Origin: Parahoeflea alexandrii
Lineage (GTDB): Bacteria; Pseudomonadota; Alphaproteobacteria; Rhizobiales; Rhizobiaceae
Direction of reading: 5' to 3'
DNA: 64,000 nt
NCBI RefSeq assembly: GCF_024105735.1
Contig: NZ_JAAAML010000004.1
Coordinates: forward strand, 496,001 to 560,000
In this document: positions 54,490 through 64,000 of the stretch, in pieces
Position numbering within the stretch: the first letter of the stretch is position 1
Layout: each line of letters starts with the position of its first letter
Position numbers and translations under genes: made by a program
Notes under the pieces: generated by a model
The model's database searches: none
What the model was told of the DNA's origin: nothing
The model's input: the letters and a program-made list of their open reading frames with translations, nothing else

Positions 54490-55392
54490 CTATACCCGGC
54501 CGAGGGCAAAGCCCTTGGCGATGTAGTTGCGAACAAAATAGATCACCAGCGCGCCGGGAATGATGGTCAGCACCCCGGCTGCGGCGAGCACACCCCAGTC
54601 AACGCCGGACGCTCCAACCGTTCGGGTCATGATCGCCGAGATCGGCTTGGCGTCGGTGGTGGTCAGCGTCCGTGCGATCAGCAGTTCCACCCATGAGAAC
54701 ATGAAGCAGAAGAAGGCGGCGACACCGATGCCCGATGCGATCAGCGGCATGAAGATCTTGACGAAGAACTTCGGGAACGAATAACCGTCGATATAGGCGG
54801 TCTCGTCGATCTCCTTGGGAACGCCGGACATGAAGCCCTCAAGAATCCAGACCGCCAGCGGCACGTTGAACAGGCAGTGGGCGAGCGCGACGGCAATGTG
54901 CGTGTCGATCAGGCCGAAGGCGGAGTAGAGCTGAAAGAAGGGCAGCACGAACACCGCGGCGGGTGCCATCCGGTTGGACAGCAGCCAGAAAAACATGTGC
55001 TTGTCGCCGAGAAAGCGGTAACGCGAGAAGGCATAGGCCGCCGGCAACGCGGCACAGATCGAGATCACCGTGTTGAGGCCGACATAGATCAGCGAGTTGA
55101 TGTAGCCCGTATACCAGGACGGATCGGTGAAGATCACGGTGTAATTGTGCAGTGTCGGCTCGGCAGGAAAGAGCGTGAAGCTCGACAGGATTTCCTGGTT
55201 GGTCTTGAAGCTCATATTGATGAGCCAGTAGATCGGCAGCATCAGGAACAGGATGTAGAGACCGGGCACCAACCAGCGCGTGATGCTCTTCTTGGCGAAG
55301 CGGTTGCTGGCTCGCACATTGCTGGTATCAATCAGATTGGCCGGCTTGTTCATGGAACCCGCATTTGGCTGAGTGTGAGATGTCTGGTTCAT
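54490..55392 (-). CDS. glpQ: Glycerol ABC transporter permease GlpQ
   Basis: A 300-residue inner-membrane permease with six transmembrane helices and the EAA loop (EIDETAYIDGYSFPKFFVKI). It pairs with GlpP. The symbol here means the rhizobial permease, not glycerophosphodiester phosphodiesterase. Start ATG 55392 overlaps the glpP stop by one base. Confidence 0.93.
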   Translation of the reverse strand: MNQTSHTQPNAGSMNKPANLIDTSNVRASNRFAKKSITRWLVPGLYILFLMLPIYWLINMSFKTNQEILSSFTLFPAEPTLHNYTVIFTDPSWYTGYINSLIYVGLNTVISICAALPAAYAFSRYRFLGDKHMFFWLLSNRMAPAAVFVLPFFQLYSAFGLIDTHIAVALAHCLFNVPLAVWILEGFMSGVPKEIDETAYIDGYSFPKFFVKIFMPLIASGIGVAAFFCFMFSWVELLIARTLTTTDAKPISAIMTRTVGASGVDWGVLAAAGVLTIIPGALVIYFVRNYIAKGFALGRV

Positions 55393-56279
55393 CAGTCTTC
55401 CACCCTTGCGTCCGGTTTATCGACGCCGACATTGCTCATCACCGTGAAGAAAACGTAGCAGATGGTCAGCACGATCAGCTGATAGACAAGCGACATGGCT
55501 GCAGCCGGCCCCAGGTCGAACTGGCCGATGGCCTGCTTGACGAGGTCGATCGACATGAAAGTTGTCGAGTTGCCCGGCCCGCCGCCGGTCAGCACGAAGG
55601 GCTCGGTGTAGATCATGAAGGAATCCATGAAACGCAGCAGGAAGGCGATGATCAGCACGCCGCGGATCTTCGGAAGCTGGATGTAGCGGAACACGGACCA
55701 GCGGGACGCCCCGTCGATCTTGGCCGCCTGGTAGTAGGCCTCCGGGATCGACACCAGTCCGGCGTAGCACAACAGCACAACCAGGCTGGTCCAGTGCCAG
55801 ACATCCATCAGGATGATGGTTACCCAGGCATCAAACACGTTGCTGGCATAGTTGTACTCAAATCCCAGTTGCTCGATCGTGTGCCCAAGCAGTCCGATGT
55901 CGGCGCGGCCGAAGATCTGCCAGATGGTGCCAACCACATTCCATGGAATGAGCAGCGGCAGCGCCATCAAGACCAGGCAGACCGGGACCCAGATCCCTTT
56001 CTTGGGCATGGTCAGTGCAATCGCGATCCCGAGCGGGATCTCGATCGAAAGGATGATCATGGAAAAGACCAGGTTGCGGCCCAGCGCATTCCAGAACCGA
56101 TCCGAATGCAGCACATCCTGGAACCACTCGGTCCCGGCCCAGAAGAACTGGTTGTTCCCGAAAGTGTCCTGGAACGAATAGTTGATCACCGTCATGATCG
56201 GAATGATGGCGCTCAGAGCAACCAGCAAAAACACCGGAATGACGAGGAACCAGGCCTTGTTGTTGTAGGGCTTATCCAT
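55392..56279 (-). CDS. glpP: Glycerol ABC transporter permease GlpP
   Basis: A 295-residue permease with six transmembrane helices and an EAA loop (IPEAYYQAAKIDGASRWSVF). It forms the channel with GlpQ. It starts 2 bp after the glpT stop and overlaps glpQ. Confidence 0.93.
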   Translation of the reverse strand: MDKPYNNKAWFLVIPVFLLVALSAIIPIMTVINYSFQDTFGNNQFFWAGTEWFQDVLHSDRFWNALGRNLVFSMIILSIEIPLGIAIALTMPKKGIWVPVCLVLMALPLLIPWNVVGTIWQIFGRADIGLLGHTIEQLGFEYNYASNVFDAWVTIILMDVWHWTSLVVLLCYAGLVSIPEAYYQAAKIDGASRWSVFRYIQLPKIRGVLIIAFLLRFMDSFMIYTEPFVLTGGGPGNSTTFMSIDLVKQAIGQFDLGPAAAMSLVYQLIVLTICYVFFTVMSNVGVDKPDARVED

Positions 56280-56281
56280 AC

Positions 56282-57355
<1,074 letters not shown>

Positions 57356-57364
57356 GACCGATCC

Positions 57365-58447
57365 TCACCCCTGACCGTTCAAACCCGGTGCGAAGACCAG
57401 GTTTTCGTTGCGATCGAAGACAAACAGGTTTTCCTGGTCGAGATAGGCGGAGATCGCATCTCCGATTTCGACGCGATGCACGCCATGCATCAGTGCAACC
57501 ATATGGACGCCCCTGCTTTGAAGATGGATGAAGCTTTCCGAGCCGGTGATTTCTGTCGTCGAAATGGTGCAATCGAGCTTCATCGATTTGCCCTGCGGCT
57601 GATGCAGCGACATGTGGTGCGGCCGGACGCCGATCTTGTAGTCGCCGTCGCCAAGCCCGGCGATCGCGGCCGGTACCTCGATGCGGCTGGCATCGAAGAC
57701 GAAATCCGCGCCCGTTTTGGTCACCGGCAGGATGTTCATCGGCGGATCGGAAAAGGTCTGCGCCGTGAGAAGGTCCGACGGGCTGTTGTAAACGTCGATG
57801 GTCCGGTCGAATTGCGTCACCCGCCCCTGGCTCAACGTAGCCGTACGGCCACCCAGGAGCAGGGCCTCCTGAGGTTCGGTGGTGGCATAGACGAAGATAG
57901 CGCCGGTCTCGGCGAAGATCTTGGGCAGTTCCACCCGCAGTTCCTCGCGCAGCTTGTAGTCGAGGTTGGCCAGCGGCTCGTCGAGCAGCACCAGTTCGGC
58001 GTCCTTGACGAGCGCCCGGGCCAGGGCGGTGCGCTGCTGCTGGCCGCCGGAAAGATTGAGAGGCGTGCGGTCGAGATAGGGCGACAGCTTCATCAGGTCC
58101 GCGGCTTCGCGCACCCGACGGTCGATGGTGGCGCCGTCAACGCCGGCAACGCGCATCGGCGAAGCAATGTTCTCGTAGACGGTCATGGCCGGGTAATTGA
58201 TGAACTGCTGGTAGACCATGGCGACATTGCGCTTCTGCACCGGCATGCCCACGACGTTGGTGCCGTTCATCACGATCTCTCCGGAGGTCGGACGGTCAAG
58301 CCCGGCCATCAGTCGCATCAGCGAGGTCTTGCCGGACAGGGTCGGCCCGAGCAGAATGTTCACCGAGCCTTTCTCGAGCGTCATCGTCACATCATCGATG
58401 TGCAGATCCCGACCGACTTTCTTGCTGACGTTTTTCAGTTCCAGCAT
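57365..58447 (-). CDS. glpS: Glycerol ABC transporter ATPase GlpS
   Basis: The second ATPase, 360 residues: Walker A LLGPTLSGKTSL, intact signature NLSGGQQQRTALARALV, Walker B ELVLLDEPLANLD. The H-loop position reads YATTEPQEAL, so the switch His is replaced by Thr. The motif pattern is complementary to GlpT, which keeps the H-loop but has lost the signature. It starts 9 bp after glpD. Confidence 0.93.
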   Translation of the reverse strand: MLELKNVSKKVGRDLHIDDVTMTLEKGSVNILLGPTLSGKTSLMRLMAGLDRPTSGEIVMNGTNVVGMPVQKRNVAMVYQQFINYPAMTVYENIASPMRVAGVDGATIDRRVREAADLMKLSPYLDRTPLNLSGGQQQRTALARALVKDAELVLLDEPLANLDYKLREELRVELPKIFAETGAIFVYATTEPQEALLLGGRTATLSQGRVTQFDRTIDVYNSPSDLLTAQTFSDPPMNILPVTKTGADFVFDASRIEVPAAIAGLGDGDYKIGVRPHHMSLHQPQGKSMKLDCTISTTEITGSESFIHLQSRGVHMVALMHGVHRVEIGDAISAYLDQENLFVFDRNENLVFAPGLNGQG

Positions 58448-58456
58448 CTGAAATCC

Positions 58457-59974
58457 CTATTCCGCTGCAAGGTTCTGCAGTTGTCTGTTCTCGTCCATGA
58501 AGGCTTTAAGGCGATCGAGCTGCTCGCGCGAGAAGCGAATCCCGAGCTTGCTCCTGCGCCACACCACATCTTCGGCGGCCCGGGCAAACTCGTATTTCAT
58601 CTGGTAGCGGACTTCCGCTTCGGTCAGTCCGTGGCCGAAGTCCTCGCCGAGATCCTCGACTGAGCGCGCGCTGCCGAGGATCTCGCGGCATTTGAGCCCG
58701 TAGCCCCGGACAAGCCGCTCACTTTGGCCGGGCTGCAAAAACGGATACCGCGAGCGGATTTCGGCAAGCAGGGGAGCAAAGCCCTCGACGCCGAATTCGC
58801 CGCCAGGCAGCACGCTTTCCCGTGTCCAGGCCCTGCCCTTGGCACCGATCGCGTCTTCCACCTTCCTGAGAACCGATTCCGCCAGGCGCCGGTAGGTGGT
58901 GATCTTGCCGCCAAAGACATTGATAACCTTGGCCTCTGCGCCGCCGTCGGCGCGAAGGACATAGTCACGTGTGGCTTCCTGGGCCTTGGACGCACCATCA
59001 TCATAGAGCGGGCGCACACCCGAGAAGGTCCAGACGATGTCGTCCCTGGTCACCGGCTCGCTGAAATACTGGCTGGCGCCGTCGCACAGATAGGCGATCT
59101 CCGCATCGGAGATGTTCACGTCGGACGGATCGCCTTCGAAATCCTGGTCGGTGGTGCCGATCAGGGTGTAATCCTGCTCGTAGGGGATGGCGAAGAAAAT
59201 CCGCTCGTCCGAGTTCTGGAAGAAATAAGCCTTCGGATGCTCGAATTTCCGGCGGACGACGATATGGCTTCCCTGGACGAGACGCACATTGCCGGCCTTG
59301 TTCTGGCCGATCGATTCCCTGAGGATGTCATCGACCCAGGGGCCGCCGGCATTGACAATGAGCTTTGCCCGCACCTGCCGTGCCGCCTTGCTTCCATCGG
59401 CCTGAAGCTCGATATCCCAGCCGTCGCCCGAGCGTCTCGCCGAGACCAACTTGGTGCGGGTGAAGATGTCGGCGCCCCTTGCCTTCGCGTCCATGGCATT
59501 GAGCACAACCAGACGCGCATCATTGACCCAGCAATCGGAATACTCAAAGGCCTTGGCGAACTCATTCTTGAGCGGGCGTCCGGCCGGGTCGGTCTTCAGA
59601 TCCAGAACCCTGGTGCCCGGCAGGATCTTGCGCCCGCCGAGGTGGTCATAGAGAAACAGGCCAAGGCGCAACAGCCATGCAGGCCGCATGCCCTTGTGGT
59701 GCGGCAGCACAAACCTCATCGGCCAAATGATGTGCGGCGCCATCTTCAGAAGCACTTCGCGCTCTATCAGCGCTTCCCGCACAAGGCGGAACTCATAGTG
59801 CTCGAGATAGCGCAATCCGCCGTGGATCAGCTTCGTTGACCAGGAGGAGGTCCCGGAGCCGAGGTCGTTCATCTCCGCCAGTCCGACAGCGTAGCCACGG
59901 CCGGCAGCATCGCGTGCGATGCCACACCCGTTTATACCTCCGCCAACAACGAAGATGTCATAAACCCTGGACAA
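58457..59974 (-). CDS. glpD: Glycerol-3-phosphate dehydrogenase GlpD
   Basis: GlpD oxidises glycerol-3-phosphate to dihydroxyacetone phosphate with FAD at the membrane. The 505-residue product begins MSRVYDIFVVGGGINGCGIA with the FAD-binding GxGxxG-type loop; LGSGTSSWSTKLIHGGLRYL is family-typical. The TTG at 59974 is chosen because GGGAGG sits seven nt upstream; longer in-frame starts lack homology. First gene of glpD-S-T-P-Q-U-V. A glycerol kinase or glpR gene is not adjacent. Confidence 0.94.
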   Translation of the reverse strand: MSRVYDIFVVGGGINGCGIARDAAGRGYAVGLAEMNDLGSGTSSWSTKLIHGGLRYLEHYEFRLVREALIEREVLLKMAPHIIWPMRFVLPHHKGMRPAWLLRLGLFLYDHLGGRKILPGTRVLDLKTDPAGRPLKNEFAKAFEYSDCWVNDARLVVLNAMDAKARGADIFTRTKLVSARRSGDGWDIELQADGSKAARQVRAKLIVNAGGPWVDDILRESIGQNKAGNVRLVQGSHIVVRRKFEHPKAYFFQNSDERIFFAIPYEQDYTLIGTTDQDFEGDPSDVNISDAEIAYLCDGASQYFSEPVTRDDIVWTFSGVRPLYDDGASKAQEATRDYVLRADGGAEAKVINVFGGKITTYRRLAESVLRKVEDAIGAKGRAWTRESVLPGGEFGVEGFAPLLAEIRSRYPFLQPGQSERLVRGYGLKCREILGSARSVEDLGEDFGHGLTEAEVRYQMKYEFARAAEDVVWRRSKLGIRFSREQLDRLKAFMDENRQLQNLAAE

Positions 59975-60011
59975 TTCGACCCTCCCGGAACACGTCTCGC
60001 CGCCTCCAAAG

Positions 60012-60069
60012 CGAAACACCATCACAGAAAAAACGAAAATAATACGAATGTCAAACGAAATTCGCCGAA
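60012..60069. promoter_or_regulatory. Phased CGAA array upstream of glpD, likely GlpR operator
   Basis: CGAA cores occur at 60012, 60034, 60045, 60056 and 60066, steps of 22, 11, 11 and 10 bp, so all on one face of the helix. Three have the context AA(A/G)CGAAA. On the coding strand this reads TTTCG(T/C)TT, the kind of repeat bound by DeoR-family repressors such as GlpR. The array is 38-95 bp upstream of glpD. Confidence 0.55.
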
Positions 60070-60315
60070 GACACTCATGTTCGGCGGGGTCCGAGAGCAT
60101 GGCTGCGTCGGCAACCATACGCGGCCCGAACTCCTTGGATCCGGCTTATTGGGCCCTGCATTGACGTCCAATGTCCAAAGACGGATGCCGGTGACGCATT
60201 CGAAGGTCGGTTCAATCTTCGTTTACGTCTTGCCTTGGTGCCAATGATCACTGAAAGTGCCTCGGATTCGGGCAGCCCGCCCGCCGCCGCTACCGATTTC
60301 AGGCGAGGAGCCGAC

Positions 60316-61077
60316 ATGACGCAGTCAGGGTATTCAACGGACCTTTTCAAGGACAAGACGGTGGTTGTGACCGGCGCTGGCCGCGGCATCGGCCTTTCCG
60401 TGGCGCAGGCCTTTGCCGAGCATGGCGCCCGGGTGATTGCCCATAGCGGGCGGTCCGGCAGCGCCAAGGTATTTGCCGAAAGCCCGATAGAGCCCGTCGA
60501 GGCCGATTTCCTGGATCGTGACGGCGTCAATGGCTTCGTCGATGCCGTCCTTGCGAGGACGGAAACAATCGACGTTCTCATCAACAATGCCGGGACGATG
60601 CACGGCAGATTCCCGGCGGGCGAGCTGACCGACGAACAGTACGACAGCCTGGTGATGCTCAACCAGACCAGCGTGGTGATGATCTGCCGCGGACTTCTGC
60701 CGCGATTGCGGACGGCTGAGAACCCGTCGATCGTGAACACGGTTTCGATATCGGCGCGGACCGGCGGAAGTCCCGGATCCTCGATCTACAGCGCGACCAA
60801 GGCTTTCGTGGCGACCTACACCAAGGCGATCGCCCGGGAACTCGCTCCGGAGGGAGTTCGCGCCAACGCGGTGTCGCCCGGCACGATCGAAACGGGGTTC
60901 CACGAGCGCTACTCCTCGCCCGAGAAACTGGAGAACACCCGAAAATCCATCCCGCTTCAGCGGCTTGGCACGCCTGATGATTGCGTGCCGTCCTTCCTGT
61001 TCCTGGCCAGCCATCAGCTCTCAGGCTATATCACCGGCCAGGTCATCGAGATCAACGGCGGACAGCTGATCGCGTAG
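60316..61077 (+). CDS. Short-chain dehydrogenase/reductase
   Basis: A 253-residue NAD(P)-dependent oxidoreductase of the classical SDR family: cofactor loop TGAGRGIG, NNAG, catalytic Ser in NTVSISARTGG, and YSATK with the catalytic Tyr and Lys. The substrate is not predictable. The ATG at 60316 (MTQSGYSTD) has GAGGAG upstream; an earlier in-frame start at 60235 would include the promoter region. It is divergent from glpD. Confidence 0.92.
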   Translation: MTQSGYSTDLFKDKTVVVTGAGRGIGLSVAQAFAEHGARVIAHSGRSGSAKVFAESPIEPVEADFLDRDGVNGFVDAVLARTETIDVLINNAGTMHGRFPAGELTDEQYDSLVMLNQTSVVMICRGLLPRLRTAENPSIVNTVSISARTGGSPGSSIYSATKAFVATYTKAIARELAPEGVRANAVSPGTIETGFHERYSSPEKLENTRKSIPLQRLGTPDDCVPSFLFLASHQLSGYITGQVIEINGGQLIA

Positions 61078-61332
61078 AGGTTTTGCGGTGAAGCCGGTTG
61101 CCGCTGCTGGATTTTCTCTCGTCTCCCGGCAAACACCGCATCACGTCAACATTGCTCGAGAAATAGCGGCAACCCGGTGGCGGAGTGAAGACGTTTGTAC
61201 AAGACAATGCCTCATGTAAATTTTGGACACGGCCTTCACCACAGGCAGGTTGACGCCAGGCACTGACGAGGAAGGTGATCCGATCGCAGTCGCCTATGGC
61301 CGTGATTTCCCCGCTGGCAGCGGGCCGAAAGA

Positions 61333-61725
61333 CTACATGACCGTCCAACGCGCGTTGCGGTCCTTCTGCGCAAGCCACGCGGGATTGTCCTTCCAGCCTT
61401 CCCGGATCTCGCCAGCATTGATCGCTGGCTTCTCCTCCTCGCCACTGTGCTGCCTGGGAGCCTGGATGATTGTTGCTTCAACGATCCGGCCACCCTTTGC
61501 CAAGCGGCCTGTTCGTGAGAGATGTTTGTCGAAACCGGCAAACAGGTTGTCGATGGCCCGGCACGAACAAAGCTCTTTGCGGAACAGCCAGGTTGTCTTG
61601 GCACCATTGCCCGACAGACAATCGAAGCGCCGCCAAGAGCGGAAAGGTTGTCTTTCACATAGCCGTCCAAGCCGGGGGAGCGCTCGATCTTCGAACCATG
61701 CAGCCTGCTTACCCAAGCTCTGCAA
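61333..61725 (-). pseudogene. Decayed IS5-family transposase
   Basis: The minus-strand frame reads AKTTWLFRKEL, LFAGFDKHLSRTGRLAKGGR, IVEATIIQAPRQHSGEEEKP and GWKDNPAWLAQKDRNARWTV, which is the middle part of IS5-type transposases. The first catalytic Asp of IVDAT is Glu here, the sequence upstream is frame-broken, and a stop follows ARWTVM. No complete catalytic domain and no terminal inverted repeats were seen. Adjacent noncoding DNA (61078-61332) may be further remnant. Confidence 0.75.
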
Positions 61726-61783
61726 TCCGCGGTGTTCGCCGCGTTCACAAGAGCACTGCAGAAGGGTTTTGTCCCAAAGCCGG

Positions 61784-62128
61784 TCAGGCCGGGTGCGGCA
61801 CACCCCTCGAAGAAAACGCCGTGGGCGCCAGGAAGCTGTTGGAGATATTGGCGACAACCTCGCCATGCGCATCCTGGTGAGCTGCCCTAGCGGCAACCCA
61901 TTCAGGGTCGGTTGCGAAAGCACCCCATTTGCGCTCGCGTTCCTCGAGTGACTCCCAGGCCAGGAAATAGGTCAGGTCATGGTTCGATTCCCCGACCACG
62001 GTGGTAAAGAAACCCGCCGTACGAATGCCAAGCCGATCCCAGATGTTGAGCGTGGTATCCTCGAAGCGCCTGAGCAGGACCGGCAATTTGCCGGGAATAC
62101 AACGGTAGACACGCATCTCGTAGATCAT
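61784..62128 (-). CDS. NIPSNAP family protein
   Basis: A 114-residue dimeric alpha+beta barrel-type protein: MIYEMRVYRCIPGKLPVLLR, DLTYFLAWESLEERERKWGA. Function is unknown; such proteins are often near aromatic or carboxylic acid catabolic genes. The C-terminal few residues border on the transposase remnant, so the last part may have been altered. Confidence 0.85.
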   Translation of the reverse strand: MIYEMRVYRCIPGKLPVLLRRFEDTTLNIWDRLGIRTAGFFTTVVGESNHDLTYFLAWESLEERERKWGAFATDPEWVAARAAHQDAHGEVVANISNSFLAPTAFSSRGVPHPA

Positions 62129-62237
62129 CGGATTTCCTTCACTGGGGGGACTGAAACAGCTTTTGCTTTGAGGTCGCCGGCTATCAGGGGAACGGCAGGC
62201 CGGTGGTCATGCACCAACCGACCAGGGGGCCAGCGGA

Positions 62238-62612
62238 TCAGTCCGCGATGACAACGCTCTGATCGGAATAGCGGATGGTCAGGGTTATCGCCCCCTCGTT
62301 CATCATCCATTTGCGCAAGGTATAGGTACGCAGGCCGGCCTTGTGAAACGGGTCGGCGTCGGCGATTTCGCGCGCTTCGGCGGCGGATTGGGCCCGCAGG
62401 ATGATCATGCCACCCGAAGGGACATCATCGCCTTCCTCGTAGAAGGGCCCTGCCCCGAACAACTTGCCTTCACGCTCCAGCCTGACCTGATAGTCGAGAT
62501 GTTCGGGCAGTAGCTTTGCGATCTCTGGAGATCTCGCCGGCGTGGTGGTCACCACGTAGAATTCCTTGCGCAGCATATTGGCGGTGAGCTGATCAGGCGT
62601 CTTGTCGGTCAT
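62238..62612 (-). CDS. YciI-like / muconolactone isomerase-like small protein
   Basis: A 124-residue ferredoxin-like-fold protein. LLPEHLDYQVRLEREGKLFG and ADPFHKAGLRTYTLRKWMMN are typical of the YciI/YCII superfamily, with His and Asp that form the putative active site. The substrate is unknown. It lies 86 bp downstream of the transporter binding protein gene and 109 bp before the NIPSNAP gene; possible co-transcription. Confidence 0.85.
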   Translation of the reverse strand: MTDKTPDQLTANMLRKEFYVVTTTPARSPEIAKLLPEHLDYQVRLEREGKLFGAGPFYEEGDDVPSGGMIILRAQSAAEAREIADADPFHKAGLRTYTLRKWMMNEGAITLTIRYSDQSVVIAD

Positions 62613-62698
62613 GGGCGTCAGTCCCTGTGCATGCGGCGGCGGCAGTGGTCCAGTCGGCGAGGTCCGCCGGTCGAGCCGGCGAACCTCTTCAAGTGTGC

Positions 62699-63661
62699 TC
62701 AGCGCTTTTCAATACCGGCTGACTCGACAACCTTCTTCCAGGTTTCGATCTGCTGCTCGACCATGGTGCGCATTTCCTCGCCGGACATCGGTGACGGCTT
62801 TGCGCCCAGCTTTTCAATACGTGCAGCGACGTCCGGATCGGCGATTGCAGCGTGCACAGATGCGCGCACCTTGTCGGCAATGGCGCTGTCGACACCGGCC
62901 GGCATGCCCACGCCGGTCCAAGAAACAACGTCGAACCCGGGAGCAACGGTTTCAGCCAGTGTCGGAACGTCGGGCTTGTCGGGCCAGCGTTCCTTGGAGG
63001 AGACAGCCAGGATGTCGAACTTCCCGGCGTCCTGCTGCGGCGTCATGATGGTGCCGGTGTCGATGACAACGTCAACTTCACCACCAAGCAATGCCGTGGC
63101 TGCGGCTGCACCGCCCTTGTAAGGAACGTGGATGAAGTCAGCCCCGGTTTCGAGGTCCAGCAGTTCGCCTGTCAGGTTCTGGGTCGACCCAACGCCCGAG
63201 TGGCCGATCTTGATGGTTCCGGGCGCGGCTTTCGCCTTGGCGATCAGATCCTCGATGTTCTCGTAGGCACCAGCCTGGGCTGCGACAAAGAACGGGAACT
63301 GGCCGATGGTCGAGAGAAAGGTGAAATCGGCCAGGGGATCAAACGGCTGCGAGTTGTAGAGTGCTGCCGAGACGGCGTGACCGCCGACCATCAGCTGAAT
63401 GGTGTAGCCGTCGGGATCGGATTTCGAGACGAAATCGGAGGCGACATTGCCACCGGCGCCCGGCTTGGATTCGACCACGACGGGCTGGCCCAGGTCCTTG
63501 CTCATGGGTTCTGCCAGCAACCGGGCCACGGTGTCGGCGTTGCCGCCGGCGCCAAAGCCGATGATAAACCGGATGGATCTTTCAGGATAAGTGTCCGCGG
63601 CAAACGCGGTGCCTGACATCATGGCTACAACTGGCAGTGCCAGCATGAGTTTCTTCAACAT
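62699..63661 (-). CDS. Tripartite tricarboxylate transporter substrate-binding protein (TctC/Bug)
   Basis: A 320-residue periplasmic binding protein with a signal peptide (LMLALPVVAMMSGTAFA) and Bug-family motifs (YPERSIRFIIGFGAGGNADT, VVVESKPGAGGNVASDFVSK, KIGHSGVGSTQNLTGELL). It binds a carboxylated solute for the TctAB membrane part. GGGAGGTAA precedes the ATG. The partial tctA lies 45 bp upstream. Confidence 0.94.
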   Translation of the reverse strand: MLKKLMLALPVVAMMSGTAFAADTYPERSIRFIIGFGAGGNADTVARLLAEPMSKDLGQPVVVESKPGAGGNVASDFVSKSDPDGYTIQLMVGGHAVSAALYNSQPFDPLADFTFLSTIGQFPFFVAAQAGAYENIEDLIAKAKAAPGTIKIGHSGVGSTQNLTGELLDLETGADFIHVPYKGGAAAATALLGGEVDVVIDTGTIMTPQQDAGKFDILAVSSKERWPDKPDVPTLAETVAPGFDVVSWTGVGMPAGVDSAIADKVRASVHAAIADPDVAARIEKLGAKPSPMSGEEMRTMVEQQIETWKKVVESAGIEKR

Positions 63662-63706
63662 AATTTACCTCCCGATAGTTGACGGTCTAGCTTGAGTTTG
63701 AAGGCC

Positions 63707-64000
63707 TCAGACCGAGTAAGGCCCGCCTTGCGTGTTCTTGTCCTTCAAGGCTTTGCGATGTGAAACGATTGCGGAACCGATGGTGAAAGCCAACAATGCG
63801 GCCCCGCAGAAAACCAGCGTTGCGCTGATGGGACGGGTGACGAACACCGAGAAATCACCGCCATAGAGCAGCATGGTGCGGCGGAAGTTTTCCTCGAGCA
63901 TCGGCCCCAGCACGAAACCCAGCAAGAGTGGCGCGGGTTCGAAGCGATAGCGCCTCATGACATACCCGACGATCCCGAAGACCAGTGTGAGCACGACGTC
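63707..64000 (-). CDS. Tripartite tricarboxylate transporter large permease (TctA), C-terminal part
   Basis: The frame enters from the window edge; 97 residues of the C terminus are visible. LVFGIVGYVMRRYRFEPAPL, LLGFVLGPMLEENFRR and a final transmembrane helix (ATLVFCGAALLAFTIGSAI) are typical of TctA. No tctB is seen between this and the binding-protein gene, so it should be upstream, outside the window. Confidence 0.9.
   Translation of the reverse strand, partial: DVVLTLVFGIVGYVMRRYRFEPAPLLLGFVLGPMLEENFRRTMLLYGGDFSVFVTRPISATLVFCGAALLAFTIGSAIVSHRKALKDKNTQGGPYSV

Noticed and set aside
60235-60315. Longer N terminus for the SDR
   Set aside because: The extension lacks homology to the SDR fold, covers likely promoter DNA, and the later ATG at 60316 has a good ribosome-binding site.
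61223-61951. A 242-codon plus-strand frame downstream of the SDR
   Set aside because: The minus strand carries recognisable transposase sequence here, and the plus frame overlaps the 3' part of the NIPSNAP gene; no family pattern was found.

Overview
The window is about 60% G+C. The gene content and order point to an alphaproteobacterium of the Hyphomicrobiales (Rhizobiales), close to Rhizobiaceae such as Sinorhizobium, Agrobacterium or Hoeflea. The evidence is a single contiguous flagellar-chemotaxis island with rhizobial genes (motC, motE, visN/visR, cheS, cheT, icpA), four tandem short flagellins, and a glpDSTPQUV glycerol operon.

Positions 1-37852 are the motility island. Reading leftwards from motA there is a large minus-strand set: flgF, fliI, flgB-flgC-fliE-flgG-flgA-flgI-motE-flgH-fliL-fliP, four flagellin genes each with its own leader and mostly its own terminator, then a fliH-like gene, motB, motC and fliK (cut by the window edge). 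A plus-strand operon motA-fliM-fliN-fliG-flhB runs outward from a shared divergent promoter region. The regulators visN and visR, fliF, and the chemotaxis operon icpA-cheS-cheY1-cheA-cheW-cheR-cheB-cheY2-cheD-cheT follow on the minus strand. Stop/start overlaps (ATGA, TGATG) are frequent, as expected for co-translated operons.

Positions 38273-45208 hold a candidate 36-residue membrane peptide, a 28-bp perfect palindrome, and a seven-gene minus-strand iron operon. In transcription order this is a Cys-rich protein, an imelysin, bfd, bfr, a di-heme oxidoreductase, a second imelysin and a DUF1513 protein. An Irr-type ICE-like dyad lies upstream. It joins periplasmic iron/heme-type proteins to cytoplasmic iron storage and release, and is the most system-like accessory locus here.

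Positions 45386-52367 hold an unrecognised protein, an acyl-CoA ligase divergent from a PHA synthase with an FNR/FixK-type box, and a GAF-PAS-GGDEF-EAL protein. Positions 52408-60069 are the glycerol uptake and oxidation operon glpD-S-T-P-Q-U-V, with a helically phased CGAA array upstream that looks like a DeoR-family (GlpR) operator. The end of the window has an SDR gene, a decayed IS5-type transposase, NIPSNAP and YciI-like proteins, and the start of a tripartite tricarboxylate transporter locus (tctA runs off the edge).

The strongest new sequence signals are: a leader hairpin that would pair with the Shine-Dalgarno of all four flagellin mRNAs, with a G·U wobble preserving the pairing in one; a shared 20-nt box upstream of all four; a 16-bp inverted repeat in the motA divergent promoter region; a CheZ-like DxxxQ motif in CheT plus a C-terminal [L/I]EFF tail shared with CheD; and the iron operon with its unrecognised Cys-rich first gene. 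No tRNA, rRNA or CRISPR array was seen.
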